This document shows positions 8,302-17,287 of a stretch of DNA of 64,000 nt, in pieces. Location of the stretch: NCBI GenBank assembly GCA_964525555.1, contig CAZGHN010000001.1:1-64000 (forward strand), written 5' to 3'. Numbering within the stretch: position 1 is the first letter of the stretch; the number at the start of each line of letters is the position of its first letter. The stretch is from JAFGHJ01 sp964525555 (GTDB lineage Bacteria; Hydrothermota; UBA3072). The translations under genes and the position numbers were made by a program. The notes beneath the pieces are model-generated. The model had not been told where the DNA came from. It saw nothing but the letters and a program-made list of their open reading frames with translations, and searched no databases.

Positions 8302-8952
8302 TAGGTACTTCGCTATCGCCTCGGCAAGTTTCATATCAGTTGGATAAGTTACTTTGATATTAAACGGGTCACCTTCTACCCAATGAACAGGATAATTTAA
8401 TTTCTCAGCAAAGCCTAATTCATCGGTAAAATTATGTTTTGGAAACAGACTTACAATACGTGCCAATATTTCTCGTTTAAATCCTTGAGGAGTTTGTATT
8501 TGCAATAAATTACTTCTAGCTCTGGTCCATAAAATTTTATCTTCTTTAAATATCTTCAATGTATCTCTCACCGGTATTCCCGGCGCACAAATTCCAAATT
8601 CATCAACACCTTCAACTACCCGCTCGATTAGTTCGATACTGACGAATGGCCTGACAGCATCATGAACAAGTACTATATCTTCAGATGATTCCCTAAAACC
8701 ATTGAAAACGGAGTCCTGTCTTTTTTCTCCCCCCAACACAACTTTGACTTTATTTCCAAATTCATCTTTTATTTTTGCAGTAATTTCAATTTTCTCCTCA
8801 GGAACAACAAGAATAACTTCTTTAACTCCATAATCGAGAAATTTTTCTATTGGGTATATTAAAATCTGTTTTTCGCCTAAAATTGAAAATTGCTTGTAAA
8901 TATTCCCCATCCTTTTACCCTTCCCTCCAGCAACAATTACCGCATCAATCAT
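8290..8952 (-). CDS. ispD: 2-C-methyl-D-erythritol 4-phosphate cytidylyltransferase
   Basis: 220 aa. Activates MEP with CTP in the non-mevalonate isoprenoid pathway. The CTP-binding motif GGKGKRMG spans residues 9-16 with K20 in the loop, HDAVRPF lies at 97-103, and the C-terminal region contains TDELGFAEKL and VKVTYPTD-type sequence (IKVTYPTDMKLAEAI). It is the last gene of the rpsR-ispD operon and overlaps the PIN/TRAM gene by 8 nt. radA-PIN/TRAM-ispD is a widespread gene order. ispF, often adjacent or fused, is not in the window. Confidence 0.95.
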   Translation of the reverse strand: MIDAVIVAGGKGKRMGNIYKQFSILGEKQILIYPIEKFLDYGVKEVILVVPEEKIEITAKIKDEFGNKVKVVLGGEKRQDSVFNGFRESSEDIVLVHDAVRPFVSIELIERVVEGVDEFGICAPGIPVRDTLKIFKEDKILWTRARSNLLQIQTPQGFKREILARIVSLFPKHNFTDELGFAEKLNYPVHWVEGDPFNIKVTYPTDMKLAEAIAKYLAST

Positions 8953-9589
8953 TCTCTATAATCCGTGCCCAAACTTTTCTGTTAAAGTTACTTTCTATAA
9001 TTGCTTCAACAATACATTCTAGAGAAACAGGCTGGCTTTCTGGAATTTCACCCTGAATCTCAACAAGAGTTCCATCCTGTAAATAACCTTGAGCTTTATC
9101 ATAACCGTAATCCATATAATTAACAATAATCTTTTCACCCCTAGCAAGATGAGATTTTCCAATAGTATCAATATCTTGTATATTAATACAATTGATACCC
9201 TGAATTTTCAGTTTTTCCTTTTCTTTGCCTGCAGTAATTGCCGTACAATTTAACGCTTTGCAAATATCTGCAAAATCACCTTTCATAATCTTTAAATCCA
9301 ATTCATTTATTACCCTGAGTTTATCTTTAAAGCCCTCCGAAATCTCATCGGATTCCAAATATTGGGATATTACTTTCATATTTTCCTCAGAAATAACCGG
9401 TATGCCTTCAATTATTCCTGATTTAAATAATTTTCCAACTCTTCCATCCTTAATGGCAGATAAATGAATTGCTTTGTAATTTTTTTCCTGTTCCGTCTGA
9501 ATACAACGATACATCACAGACAGCGCAATAATACAAATAATCCATCCTATCAATCCAAGAACAAAAACCGAACTAACTAAATCAATCAT
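8945..9589 (-). CDS. Short PIN/TRAM protein (YacL-like) with eroded PIN active site
   Basis: 214 aa: one N-terminal membrane helix (about 5-25), a PIN-like region (KDGRVGKLFKSGIIEGIPVI ...) and a C-terminal TRAM domain (ARGEKIIVNYMDYGYDKAQG). YacL-type proteins usually have four helices and about 350 aa. The first PIN Asp (in LDTS-type motifs) is absent, since the region reads HLSAIKDGR. The later TND motif reads TAGKEK. RNase activity is therefore doubtful while the TRAM RNA-binding module looks intact. ATG 9589 overlaps the radA stop as ATGA, with AAGGAG 11 nt upstream. Confidence 0.8.
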   Translation of the reverse strand: MIDLVSSVFVLGLIGWIICIIALSVMYRCIQTEQEKNYKAIHLSAIKDGRVGKLFKSGIIEGIPVISEENMKVISQYLESDEISEGFKDKLRVINELDLKIMKGDFADICKALNCTAITAGKEKEKLKIQGINCINIQDIDTIGKSHLARGEKIIVNYMDYGYDKAQGYLQDGTLVEIQGEIPESQPVSLECIVEAIIESNFNRKVWARIIEND

Positions 9590-10908
9590 AATTTGCAAAT
9601 CTCCTTTGCCTGTGATACATTTGAAACTTTCAAAAGCTTCATTTCTGATTTTATATTCCCTGTTTTATCCGGGACAACAATCCTCTTAAAACCAATTTTA
9701 CTGGCTTCTTTAACCCTGCTAGCAAGAAAAGGAACCCCCCTTACCTCTCCAGAAAGACCTACTTCACCAACTATACATATATCATCACTAATTGGCTTCT
9801 CGAGCAAGCTGGACAAAATAGATAAAATAATACCGAGGTCTATGGAAGGTTCGAAAACATTCATTCCGCCTGCTATATTACAATAAACATCATAACCGCT
9901 CATATCAATCATAAGCCGCTTCTGTAATACCGCTATTAAAAGATCAAGTTTTCTTTCCGCAAACCCTCCGGCAACTCTCTGAGGATAAGAAAAACGAGTA
10001 GGAGAAACGAGCGCTTGAATTTCAACCATAATTGGCCTTGTTCCTTCCACGGTAGGAGTAATAACTGAACCGGAAGATTTTTTTTCTTTACCGGAAATTA
10101 GATATATTGAAGGATTAGGAACTTCCTTCAAACCTTTTTCATCCATATCAAATATACCGACTTCGTTAGTCGATCCAAATCTGTTTTTCTTTGAACGCAA
10201 CAAGCGAAAAGAATGAGAATTGTCCCCTTCCATAAAAAGCACGACATCCACCATATGTTCTAAAGTCATTGGCCCGGCAATATTACCTGATTTAGTAATG
10301 TGACCAACAATAAATACTGTAATATTGTTTTTCTTGGCAACTTCCATTAATTCCGCAGTAATTTCTCTAACCAAAGAGACAGAACCTGGTATTCCGCCTC
10401 CATCGACAAGAGTCATAGTTTGTATCGAATCTACAACAACCAACTTAGGCTTTTCCGACTTAACTAAAGAAAGAATGCTTTCAATACTGGTTTCTGAAAT
10501 AGTTAACAATTTCTCCTCCCCCAAACCCAATCTTTTGGCCCTTAACTTAATTTGGCTTTCCGACTCTTCACCGGAAACATAAAGAACCTTAAAAAATCTC
10601 GACAAAAGCCCCGCAACCATAAGAAGTAAAGTTGACTTACCAATACCAGGATCTCCGGAAACCAAAACAAGAGAACCAGAAACCATTCCCCCACCCACAA
10701 CTCGGTCAAATTCCTTAATTCCAGTAACAAACCTGTCTTCTTCTTTTACATCAATTTCACTTAATTTTTTTGGGGTTAAAGATTTGATTTTAAATGATTT
10801 AGACTTTTTTACTTCAAGCACTTCCTCAAGAGAATCCCAGGATTTACATTCGGGGCACCTGCCCATCCATTTAAGAGTTTTGTATCCGCAGTTACCGCAA
10901 ACAAACAT
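9586..10908 (-). CDS. radA: DNA repair protein RadA/Sms
   Basis: 440 aa. A branch-migration ATPase acting with RecA in recombination. A four-Cys zinc finger lies at the N-terminus (CGNCGY ... CPECKSW), followed by a RecA-like ATPase with Walker A GDPGIGKST (about 85-93), the family signature KNRFG (about 241-245) and a C-terminal Lon-protease-like domain (SIDLGIILSILSSLLEKP, VGEVGLSGEVRGV). The start is ATG 10908 just after the stop of the ABC gene (TGATG overlap). Confidence 0.96.
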   Translation of the reverse strand: MFVCGNCGYKTLKWMGRCPECKSWDSLEEVLEVKKSKSFKIKSLTPKKLSEIDVKEEDRFVTGIKEFDRVVGGGMVSGSLVLVSGDPGIGKSTLLLMVAGLLSRFFKVLYVSGEESESQIKLRAKRLGLGEEKLLTISETSIESILSLVKSEKPKLVVVDSIQTMTLVDGGGIPGSVSLVREITAELMEVAKKNNITVFIVGHITKSGNIAGPMTLEHMVDVVLFMEGDNSHSFRLLRSKKNRFGSTNEVGIFDMDEKGLKEVPNPSIYLISGKEKKSSGSVITPTVEGTRPIMVEIQALVSPTRFSYPQRVAGGFAERKLDLLIAVLQKRLMIDMSGYDVYCNIAGGMNVFEPSIDLGIILSILSSLLEKPISDDICIVGEVGLSGEVRGVPFLASRVKEASKIGFKRIVVPDKTGNIKSEMKLLKVSNVSQAKEICKL

Positions 10909-11651
10909 CAATTATTAGTTGGCAGTGAGCTGCTTTTTATAAACATCTGCATATAAGTATTTTTGGTTTTCGTAGCTTCTTTTGGCGTACCATCGAAAAC
11001 AATCTCCCCATTTGAAAGCATTGCGATTCTATCGGTAACCTTAAAAGCCGAATTAAGGTCATGTGTTACCATAATCGTTGTTTTTCCTAGTTTCCCCTTT
11101 AGGTGAAGCATAAGATCATTCATCTTTTCACACATTATGGGGTCTAAACCGGTAGTAGGCTCATCGTAAATAATATACTCAGGATCAAGACTTACTGCTC
11201 TTGCAATAGCTACCCTTTTTTTCATGCCTCCGGAAAGTTCCTGAGGTTTTTTGCTAAAGGAGGATTTATCCATACCTACAAGGCTTAATTTTTCCATTCC
11301 AATGTTCTCCATCTCATCTCTGCTCATACCTGGAAAATGTTCCTTTAAACCAATGATAACATTTTCCATAACATTTAAAGAATCAAACAGAGCTGAACTC
11401 TGAAAAACCATACCGAATTTTTTCCTCACCTCAAAAAGATGAGCAGAATCCTCATTAATATTAATCCCGTCGACCAATACTTCTCCCCGATCCGGCTCCA
11501 GCAAACCAAGAATATGCTTTAAGAGAACGGTCTTTCCGCAACCACTTGAACCGACAATCGCAATTGTCTCTCCTTTATCAATATGAATACTTAGATCACG
11601 AAGAACCTCGTTGCCATCAAAACTTTTGTAAATATTTTTAACCTCAATCAT
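10908..11651 (-). CDS. ABC transporter ATPase, MlaF-like
   Basis: 247 aa soluble ATPase. Walker A GSSGCGKT (34-41), signature LSGGM (139-143), Walker B IIYDEP (160-165) and the H-loop region MVTHDL are all intact. The sequence style (LKHILGLLEPDRGEV, FGMVFQSSALFDSLNV) is that of MlaF/Ttg2A, the motor for retrograde phospholipid transport between membranes. No MlaE or MlaD partner is encoded in the window, so the substrate is inferred. It sits between dnaB and radA with 4-nt overlaps, an unusual place for this gene. Confidence 0.85.
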   Translation of the reverse strand: MIEVKNIYKSFDGNEVLRDLSIHIDKGETIAIVGSSGCGKTVLLKHILGLLEPDRGEVLVDGININEDSAHLFEVRKKFGMVFQSSALFDSLNVMENVIIGLKEHFPGMSRDEMENIGMEKLSLVGMDKSSFSKKPQELSGGMKKRVAIARAVSLDPEYIIYDEPTTGLDPIMCEKMNDLMLHLKGKLGKTTIMVTHDLNSAFKVTDRIAMLSNGEIVFDGTPKEATKTKNTYMQMFIKSSSLPTNN

Positions 11652-12982
11652 TCCGTCTCCAAACTTTTAAAATTATCGAATCGAGCATATTTCCTACTAA
11701 AAGCTACATTAATATCTCCTATAGGCCCATTTCTTTGCTTTGCAATAATAAGTTCAGCCCTCTCTTCAACAGACTCACTATTCTTTTGAAATTGATCAGG
11801 GCGGTGAATAAACATAACAAAATCTGCATCCTGTTCAATTGCTCCTGATTCTCTTAAATCGGAAAGGATAGGTTTAGAGTCCTTTCCCCTTCTTTCGGGC
11901 TGTCTTGAAAGCTGAGAAAGAGCAATCACAGGTATATTTAACTCCATAGCAATCGATTTGAGGGCTCTACTTATAGCAGCAACTTCCTGTTCTCTAGTTT
12001 GAAACTGTGGACCTTTAATTAACTGAAGATAATCCGCAAATATTATACCAATATTGTATTTTTTTTTCATTCTTCTTGCTTTAGCTCTAAGCTCAAAAAT
12101 AGTCATAGCAGGTGAAGCATCTATGTAAAAAGGAGCTTCAGTTAACCTGGAAACTGCTGAAGTTAAACCAACCCATTCATCTTCCTTAATATAACCACTT
12201 CTTATTCTATTGCCTTCAATACGTGATTCAGCTGAAAGTAACCTAAAAATAAGACTTTCCCAGTGCATTTCGAGAGAAAAGAAAAGCACTGGTATTTCTT
12301 CTTTAAGAGATATATGTGAAGCAAGATTAAGCGCTAAAGCAGTTTTTCCTACAGAAGGTCTGGCAGCCAATATTATTAACTCTGCATTTTGAAAACCACA
12401 GCTCATCCTGTCAAGTTCTGTAAGACCTGTAGGAATACCAGTAATCAGACTTTTACTTTCGGCTCTTTCTTCAATAACTTTCATAACTTCTTTTAGCAAA
12501 GGAGTTATTGGTTTTACCCTTTCATAGTTTCTTTTTTTTCTGACATCAAAAATCAAATTTTCAGCTTCGTCAAGGACGATTTCCACTTCTTCTTTCGCAG
12601 AACTTGCCTTATCTATTATCGATTTTCCTTTAGTAATTAAATCTCTAAGGATTGATTTTTCGCTTACTATCTCAGCATAATATATAACATTTTCAGCAGA
12701 AATTGTTCCCTTTACAAACGAAGCCACATAACTTGACCCACCTATTTTTTCTAATAAATCTGTTTTTTTTAATCGTTCTACTACTGTAACTATATCGACT
12801 TTTTGACCTTTATTATAAACTTCTAAAATAGCATTATATATTATCCCATGTGCAGGAAAGTAAAAATCTTCTGAACTTAAAGTAGTACTGACCTCTGCAG
12901 TAGCACCCATATCCGTTAGCATACTTGATATAACAGCAGCCTCTGCTTCCTCCGAATAAGGCATTCCGATTTTCTCTGTCAA
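11648..12982 (-). CDS. dnaB: Replicative DNA helicase DnaB
   Basis: 444 aa hexameric fork helicase. The N-terminal DnaB_N domain (EEAEAAVISSML ...) is followed by a RecA-like ATPase with GIPTGLTELD, Walker A ARPSVGKT (207-214), Walker B IIFADYLQLI and the arginine-finger-containing end (SDLRESGAIEQDADFVMFIHR). No intein is present and the length is normal. It starts at TTG 12982 with TTAGGAG 8 nt upstream and overlaps the udg stop by 4 nt. Confidence 0.97.
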   Translation of the reverse strand: MTEKIGMPYSEEAEAAVISSMLTDMGATAEVSTTLSSEDFYFPAHGIIYNAILEVYNKGQKVDIVTVVERLKKTDLLEKIGGSSYVASFVKGTISAENVIYYAEIVSEKSILRDLITKGKSIIDKASSAKEEVEIVLDEAENLIFDVRKKRNYERVKPITPLLKEVMKVIEERAESKSLITGIPTGLTELDRMSCGFQNAELIILAARPSVGKTALALNLASHISLKEEIPVLFFSLEMHWESLIFRLLSAESRIEGNRIRSGYIKEDEWVGLTSAVSRLTEAPFYIDASPAMTIFELRAKARRMKKKYNIGIIFADYLQLIKGPQFQTREQEVAAISRALKSIAMELNIPVIALSQLSRQPERRGKDSKPILSDLRESGAIEQDADFVMFIHRPDQFQKNSESVEERAELIIAKQRNGPIGDINVAFSRKYARFDNFKSLETE

Positions 12983-13614
12983 GAGATACTCCTAACTGCC
13001 TTCTTCAAATCCTCGATGACTGTCTTCTCGCTATTTTGATTTCTGATAACATAAGCCGGATGAAATGTTGGAATAGCGGGATATGATATATATTCTAAAA
13101 ATTTACCTCTCATTTTAGTTATACCGCTAGCTTCGCCCGTAACAAGAGAAAGTGCCACATTTCCAAGTAAAATGATAATCTTAGGATGAATTACCTCAAT
13201 CTGTTTTATTAAATAAAGATTACATTTCATCATTTCATAACTCTCCGGATTTCTATTACCTGGCGGACGACATTTTACAACATTAGTAATAAAAACTTCT
13301 TCCGTTTCAATACCTGCCGAAGAAAGCATCTCGTTTAATTTCAAACCTGCTTTACCAACAAAAGGCATACCCTGAATATCTTCTTCGCGTCCAGGAGCTT
13401 CTCCAATAATCATAATCTCTGCGTCAACTGGACCCTTACCAAAAACTGTGTTAGTCCTATTTTTATGAAGCTCACATTTCTTGCATTCTCTAACTTCACG
13501 CATTAAATCAGCAAAAGGAAAAACAGTCAAAAGCGAGCTATCAAATTTATCAAAACCCATATATTTCAATAGATTCAAAACTTCTAAGATTTTATCTTTC
13601 TTATAATTTTCCAT
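12979..13614 (-). CDS. Uracil-DNA glycosylase, family 4 (Fe-S)
   Basis: 211 aa. Removes uracil from DNA. The four cluster cysteines are C44, C47, C115 and C131. Motif A is GEAPG (71-75) and motif B begins HPAYVIRN (185-192), the arrangement of the thermostable Fe-S family 4 enzymes. FVGKAGLKLNEML is also diagnostic. The first 30 residues are a charged extension. The gene overlaps the coaBC 3' end by 31 nt. Confidence 0.95.
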   Translation of the reverse strand: MENYKKDKILEVLNLLKYMGFDKFDSSLLTVFPFADLMREVRECKKCELHKNRTNTVFGKGPVDAEIMIIGEAPGREEDIQGMPFVGKAGLKLNEMLSSAGIETEEVFITNVVKCRPPGNRNPESYEMMKCNLYLIKQIEVIHPKIIILLGNVALSLVTGEASGITKMRGKFLEYISYPAIPTFHPAYVIRNQNSEKTVIEDLKKAVRSIS

Positions 13615-14738
13615 GAAAGTTTATCTTTAGAACAATTGAATTCTTCTTCTCCGGAACTCGATATTATTACCCCCGAACTATCTTCACTACCAATGGAATC
13701 GGGATAATTACCAACCATCAAATCACAACCTTTTTCTTTCATTTTTTTAATTGTTGCTTCTCTAAGATTATCAGTTTCAAGAGAAAACCCAACTATAAAT
13801 TGATTCTTTTTTTTCTTCTTTAACTCTTTAAGAATATCGATATTTTCTGTTAATTTTAGAATCATTTCACCAGTTTTCTTTATTTTTTTCTTTTCCGAAT
13901 AAACCTTAAAATCAGCTACCGCTGCACTCATAAAAAGATAAGATACATCCTTCCATCTTCTTAAAATCTCCGAATGCATATCCTCTGCTGTCTCAATTTG
14001 CGTAATTTTAAAAGGCGTATCGGAATCAGGAACAACTGTACTCTTTCCTATAATTAACTCAATTTTGCCACCAGCAAGATAACAATTTTTCGCAAGAGAA
14101 TAAGCCATTTTACCGGAAGAGCTGTTTGTCAAATATCTCACGGGATCAATTTTCTCATATGTTCCTCCACCGGTTATAAGACAAATAGCATCATTAAAAA
14201 GATTCGGAGAAAGCGCCTTTTCTGTTTCCAGAACCATACGCTCAATAGAAGGCAATCTACCTTTCCCTCCCTTACCACATGCAAGAGAACCTTCAATTGG
14301 ATCTATGAAGTTGTGACCACAACCCTTAAGATAATCGATATTTTTTTGAAGAACCGGATTTTCAAACATTCTGTTATTCATAGAAGGAAAAAACAAGATT
14401 TTCTTATTATAAGCGGCAACTGACGAAGAAAGTAAATCATCGGCAATACCAGAAGCTGCTTTTCCTATAATATTAAAATCGGCAGGCAAAATAACAAAAA
14501 GGTCTGCTTCTTCAGTCAAAGCTATATGAGGAATATTTTCTTTCCACAAAGAATCAAAAACTCCGTCACTTAAAACTGATAAAACTACTGGTGAAATAAA
14601 TTGTTTAGAGTTTTCAGTTAAAATAGTTTTAACAATAGCGCCTGCTGCTTTAAGCTTTCTGAGAAACAAAGGAACTTTATAAGCAGATATACCTCCGCTA
14701 ATTCCAATAAGAATAACCTTTCCAGAAAGGAGACTCAA
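13584..14738 (-). CDS. coaBC: Bifunctional phosphopantothenoylcysteine synthetase/decarboxylase
   Basis: 384 aa. Makes 4'-phosphopantetheine for coenzyme A. The N-terminal flavoprotein CoaC half has GGISAYK (15-21), the catalytic His71, PSMNNRM (118-124) and ACGKGGKGR (153-161). The C-terminal CoaB half starts near residue 188 with GGGTYEKIDPVR (190-201) and TNSSSGKMA. Both halves are complete. It starts at TTG 14738, using an AGGAGG located in the last codons of rpoZ. The gmk-rpoZ-coaBC order is conserved in many bacteria. Confidence 0.96.
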   Translation of the reverse strand: MSLLSGKVILIGISGGISAYKVPLFLRKLKAAGAIVKTILTENSKQFISPVVLSVLSDGVFDSLWKENIPHIALTEEADLFVILPADFNIIGKAASGIADDLLSSSVAAYNKKILFFPSMNNRMFENPVLQKNIDYLKGCGHNFIDPIEGSLACGKGGKGRLPSIERMVLETEKALSPNLFNDAICLITGGGTYEKIDPVRYLTNSSSGKMAYSLAKNCYLAGGKIELIIGKSTVVPDSDTPFKITQIETAEDMHSEILRRWKDVSYLFMSAAVADFKVYSEKKKIKKTGEMILKLTENIDILKELKKKKKNQFIVGFSLETDNLREATIKKMKEKGCDLMVGNYPDSIGSEDSSGVIISSSGEEEFNCSKDKLSWKIIRKIKS

Positions 14739-14741
14739 GAA

Positions 14742-14930
14742 TTAATCCTCCTTTTCTTTTATAATCTCATATTCTATCTTCCCATCTATAAACTCTTCTA
14801 TAGCCTTATAAATTGGCTTCTTAAGCGTTGTTCTTTTAAAAGTACTAAACCACTGCGCACTCTTACCCATAATAACTACGGCTTTATAAATATTACCTTC
14901 TTTATTCTTAACTTCCTCTAATGAATACAT
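14742..14930 (-). CDS. rpoZ: RNA polymerase omega subunit-like protein
   Basis: 62 aa. Similarity is limited (MYSLEEVKNKEGNIYKAVVI then GKSAQWF), but size and position, exactly between gmk and coaBC, match rpoZ in many genomes. Omega assists assembly of the RNA polymerase core by binding beta'. The usual omega motif with ArxAxQL is poorly preserved, so the call depends mainly on synteny. It overlaps nothing; 11 nt separate the coding sequences on its right and 3 nt on its left. Confidence 0.72.
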   Translation of the reverse strand: MYSLEEVKNKEGNIYKAVVIMGKSAQWFSTFKRTTLKKPIYKAIEEFIDGKIEYEIIKEKED

Positions 14931-14947
14931 CTTTAATTACCTCCAAT

Positions 14948-15508
14948 TCAATTTTTTAATTTATGTTTTTCGGCTATAATTATAGCTTTTACTATCTTGA
15001 TTGTTTCTTTTATATCTTTATTTATAATAAAATAATCGAAATTTTTGCTTTCTTTCACCTCAAAAGAAGCCGTTTTCATTCTATTTCGAATCTCCTTTTC
15101 CTCTTCCTTGTTACGACCTTTAATTCTTTTAACTGCTTCTTCCATTGTAGGAGGCATTAAAAATATTGAAACCGTGTTCTTAATCTTTTTACAAAGACTT
15201 ATTTTTCCCTTAACATCTACATCCATTAAAATTGCCTTTTTGCTACTTTTTTCTTTAATAACAACATTTTTTAAGGTCCCATAATAATGATCATGGACCT
15301 TTTCGGTCTCTAAAAATCTTCCCTTTTTTTTCCATTTTTTAAATTTTTCCTCCGAAACAAAATAATAATCGATACCTTCTTTTTCTCCTTTTCTTTTTTT
15401 TCTAGTAGTTACGGAAACTGAATATAATAAATTATCGTCATTTTTAACTAGAGACTTACAAACCGTTGTTTTACCTGCGCCTGAAGGTCCCGATATTATG
15501 ATAATCAT
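14948..15508 (-). CDS. gmk: Guanylate kinase
   Basis: 186 aa. Phosphorylates GMP to GDP. P-loop GPSGAGKT (7-14), then SVSVTTRKKRKGEKEGIDYYF, the GMP-binding region, and GTLKNVV. Length is normal and the fold is complete. Lysine content is unusually high for this family. It overlaps the yicC stop by 4 nt (ATGA). Confidence 0.96.
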   Translation of the reverse strand: MIIIISGPSGAGKTTVCKSLVKNDDNLLYSVSVTTRKKRKGEKEGIDYYFVSEEKFKKWKKKGRFLETEKVHDHYYGTLKNVVIKEKSSKKAILMDVDVKGKISLCKKIKNTVSIFLMPPTMEEAVKRIKGRNKEEEKEIRNRMKTASFEVKESKNFDYFIINKDIKETIKIVKAIIIAEKHKLKN

Positions 15509-16356
15509 TCTATATTCTCTACTTGCTCCCTCAATTCATCAAGCAATTCCTTTAGATCTATAACTCTGTGAACAACATCCGCCGTATAAGCTTTTGACCC
15601 TATTGTATTTGCTTCTCTAGCCATCTCCTGCAGTAAGAATTTCAACCTTTTACCAACAGCATTATCGCTGTTAATTAACTCTCTAAAATAATCAATATGA
15701 CTCTTCAATCTGACCAACTCCTCATTGATATCACCTTTGAAAGCAAAAAGATTAATATCATCACGAGAAATCTGTATATCCAGGTCATTTAATCTCTTAA
15801 TTTCTTTAAGTATTTTTTCCTTTTTTTCCTCTGAATCAGCATCAAATTTACTAAATATAAAGTTAAGAATGTCTTCAAAATTTTTAATCTTCTCAGAAAG
15901 ATCCTTTTTTATAAATTCACCTTCTCTTCCCTTAACTTCATTTAGCTCATCAAGCAAATCATCTAAAAAAGAATCAATCTCTTTCCATTCAAGATCCATC
16001 TTTATAAAATCTCCCCAAACACCTGAGAAATTCATAAGAACAGAAACATCAATATCCCCATTTAATTTAAACTTCTTCTTCAAGCTACGAAGTCTTCCAA
16101 TATCTTTTTCGATATTCTTTTGATAAATAGGAGAATCAATGAAATCTCCATCTTCAAGATAAACTTGCATCTCTATCCTACCTCTGGCAAGTTTTTCTTT
16201 AATTTTATCATAAATATTTACCCTATAAGGCAGTAAAAATTCAGGCAAAGTAAGATTTATATCAATAAATCTACTATTATACGAAGCAAGATTAAATCTC
16301 ATAGTTAAACCAGCAAGTTCTTTTATAGATGAAACAAATGCTGTCATTGACTTCAT
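15505..16356 (-). CDS. yicC: YicC-family endoribonuclease
   Basis: 283 aa. The N-terminal YicC_N domain opens with KSMTAF and contains YNSRFIDINLTLPE; the C-terminal DUF1732 ends with LKFLLQEMAREANTIGSKA and VIDLKELLDELREQVENIE, the most conserved part of the family. E. coli YicC is an endoribonuclease that acts on small RNAs. Placement immediately upstream of gmk is a classical YicC neighbourhood. It overlaps dtd by 4 nt. Confidence 0.93.
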   Translation of the reverse strand: MKSMTAFVSSIKELAGLTMRFNLASYNSRFIDINLTLPEFLLPYRVNIYDKIKEKLARGRIEMQVYLEDGDFIDSPIYQKNIEKDIGRLRSLKKKFKLNGDIDVSVLMNFSGVWGDFIKMDLEWKEIDSFLDDLLDELNEVKGREGEFIKKDLSEKIKNFEDILNFIFSKFDADSEEKKEKILKEIKRLNDLDIQISRDDINLFAFKGDINEELVRLKSHIDYFRELINSDNAVGKRLKFLLQEMAREANTIGSKAYTADVVHRVIDLKELLDELREQVENIE

Positions 16357-16799
16357 TTTTCCACCATCAGAGTTACAGGTCCATCGTTAATTAGTTCTAC
16401 TTCCATTTTTTCACCGAAAAATCCTTTTTTACATGGCACATATCTATCAATTTGATTACAAAAATAGTCAAACAATTCTTTAGCACGTTCAGGTCTCTCT
16501 GCCGCAGTAAATTCAGGTCTTCGGCCTTTTTCAGTATCTCCGTATAAAGTAAATTGAGGCACAGCTAGAACTTCTCCTTTTACATCTGCTAGAGACAAAT
16601 CAAACTTACCTTTATTTTCGAAAATTCTCAGCTTAAATATTTTATCCGCCAAAAAATCCGCTGCCTCCTGAACATCATTTTTACCTATGCCAACAAAAAG
16701 CAAAAGGCCCTTACCAATTGATGCTTGATTTTCCTTAATATTTTCTTTTTTAGTCAAACGAACCGAGGCAGAAATAACTCTCTGTATTAGAACTTTCAA
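16353..16799 (-). CDS. dtd: D-aminoacyl-tRNA deacylase
   Basis: 148 aa. Hydrolyses D-aminoacyl-tRNA and glycyl-tRNA-Ala. MKVLIQRVISASV at the start, the cross-subunit NDGPVTLM motif near the C-terminus, and PQFTLYGD in place of the usual SQFTL motif. The Ser-to-Pro change is the only deviation noticed in the active-site region. It starts at TTG 16799 with AGGAT about 8 nt upstream and is 2 nt from the bfn stop. Confidence 0.95.
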   Translation of the reverse strand: MKVLIQRVISASVRLTKKENIKENQASIGKGLLLFVGIGKNDVQEAADFLADKIFKLRIFENKGKFDLSLADVKGEVLAVPQFTLYGDTEKGRRPEFTAAERPERAKELFDYFCNQIDRYVPCKKGFFGEKMEVELINDGPVTLMVEK

Positions 16800-16801
16800 G
16801 A

Positions 16802-17287
16802 TTACATCCTGAATTTTCCGAAATCTTCCGGCTTAATGTCCTCCATATACTTTTTTATATCTTGGACCTTTTTACTGTTATCAAGATCCAGTCTTATGCC
16901 ACCTTTCTCCATAACTTTATCCTGAACATAAATAGGAGTATGGTTTTTTGAAGCTAGAGCAAGCGAATCGCTAGGTCTTGAATCTATTTTAAATATAGAA
17001 TTATCCTTCTTAAGATAAATTTCAGCAAAATAAGTTTCATCTTTCAAATCAGAAACGACAACCTTTGAAATATCTACCTTCAAACCCTTTAATACATTCA
17101 AAAGCAAATCGTGAGTAAGAGGACGCTTAAACTGCTCATTTTTGAGCCCTTGAGATATCGCTTCAGCTTCAAAAGGTCCAATCCATATAGGAAGAACTCT
17201 TTTTTTCTCTTCGACATCCCTTAAAAGGACTACAGGAGTATTTGAATTCCTGTCAATTGCAATACCTGCAATTTTAACCTCCCTCAC
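16802..17287 (-). CDS. Bifunctional nuclease (DUF151) family protein
   Basis: 161 aa. The DUF151/BFN domain is recognisable from RVLPIWIGPFEAEAIS, RPLTHDLL and KIDSRPSDSLALASK. Some family members degrade DNA and RNA; in bacteria the role is often unclear. GTG 17287 is chosen because AGGAGG lies 6 nt upstream, whereas the ATG at 17293 directly abuts that SD. The start overlaps the rplI 3' end by 14 nt. It is a common member of ribosomal or housekeeping operons in this type of genome. Confidence 0.88.
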   Translation of the reverse strand: MREVKIAGIAIDRNSNTPVVLLRDVEEKKRVLPIWIGPFEAEAISQGLKNEQFKRPLTHDLLLNVLKGLKVDISKVVVSDLKDETYFAEIYLKKDNSIFKIDSRPSDSLALASKNHTPIYVQDKVMEKGGIRLDLDNSKKVQDIKKYMEDIKPEDFGKFRM

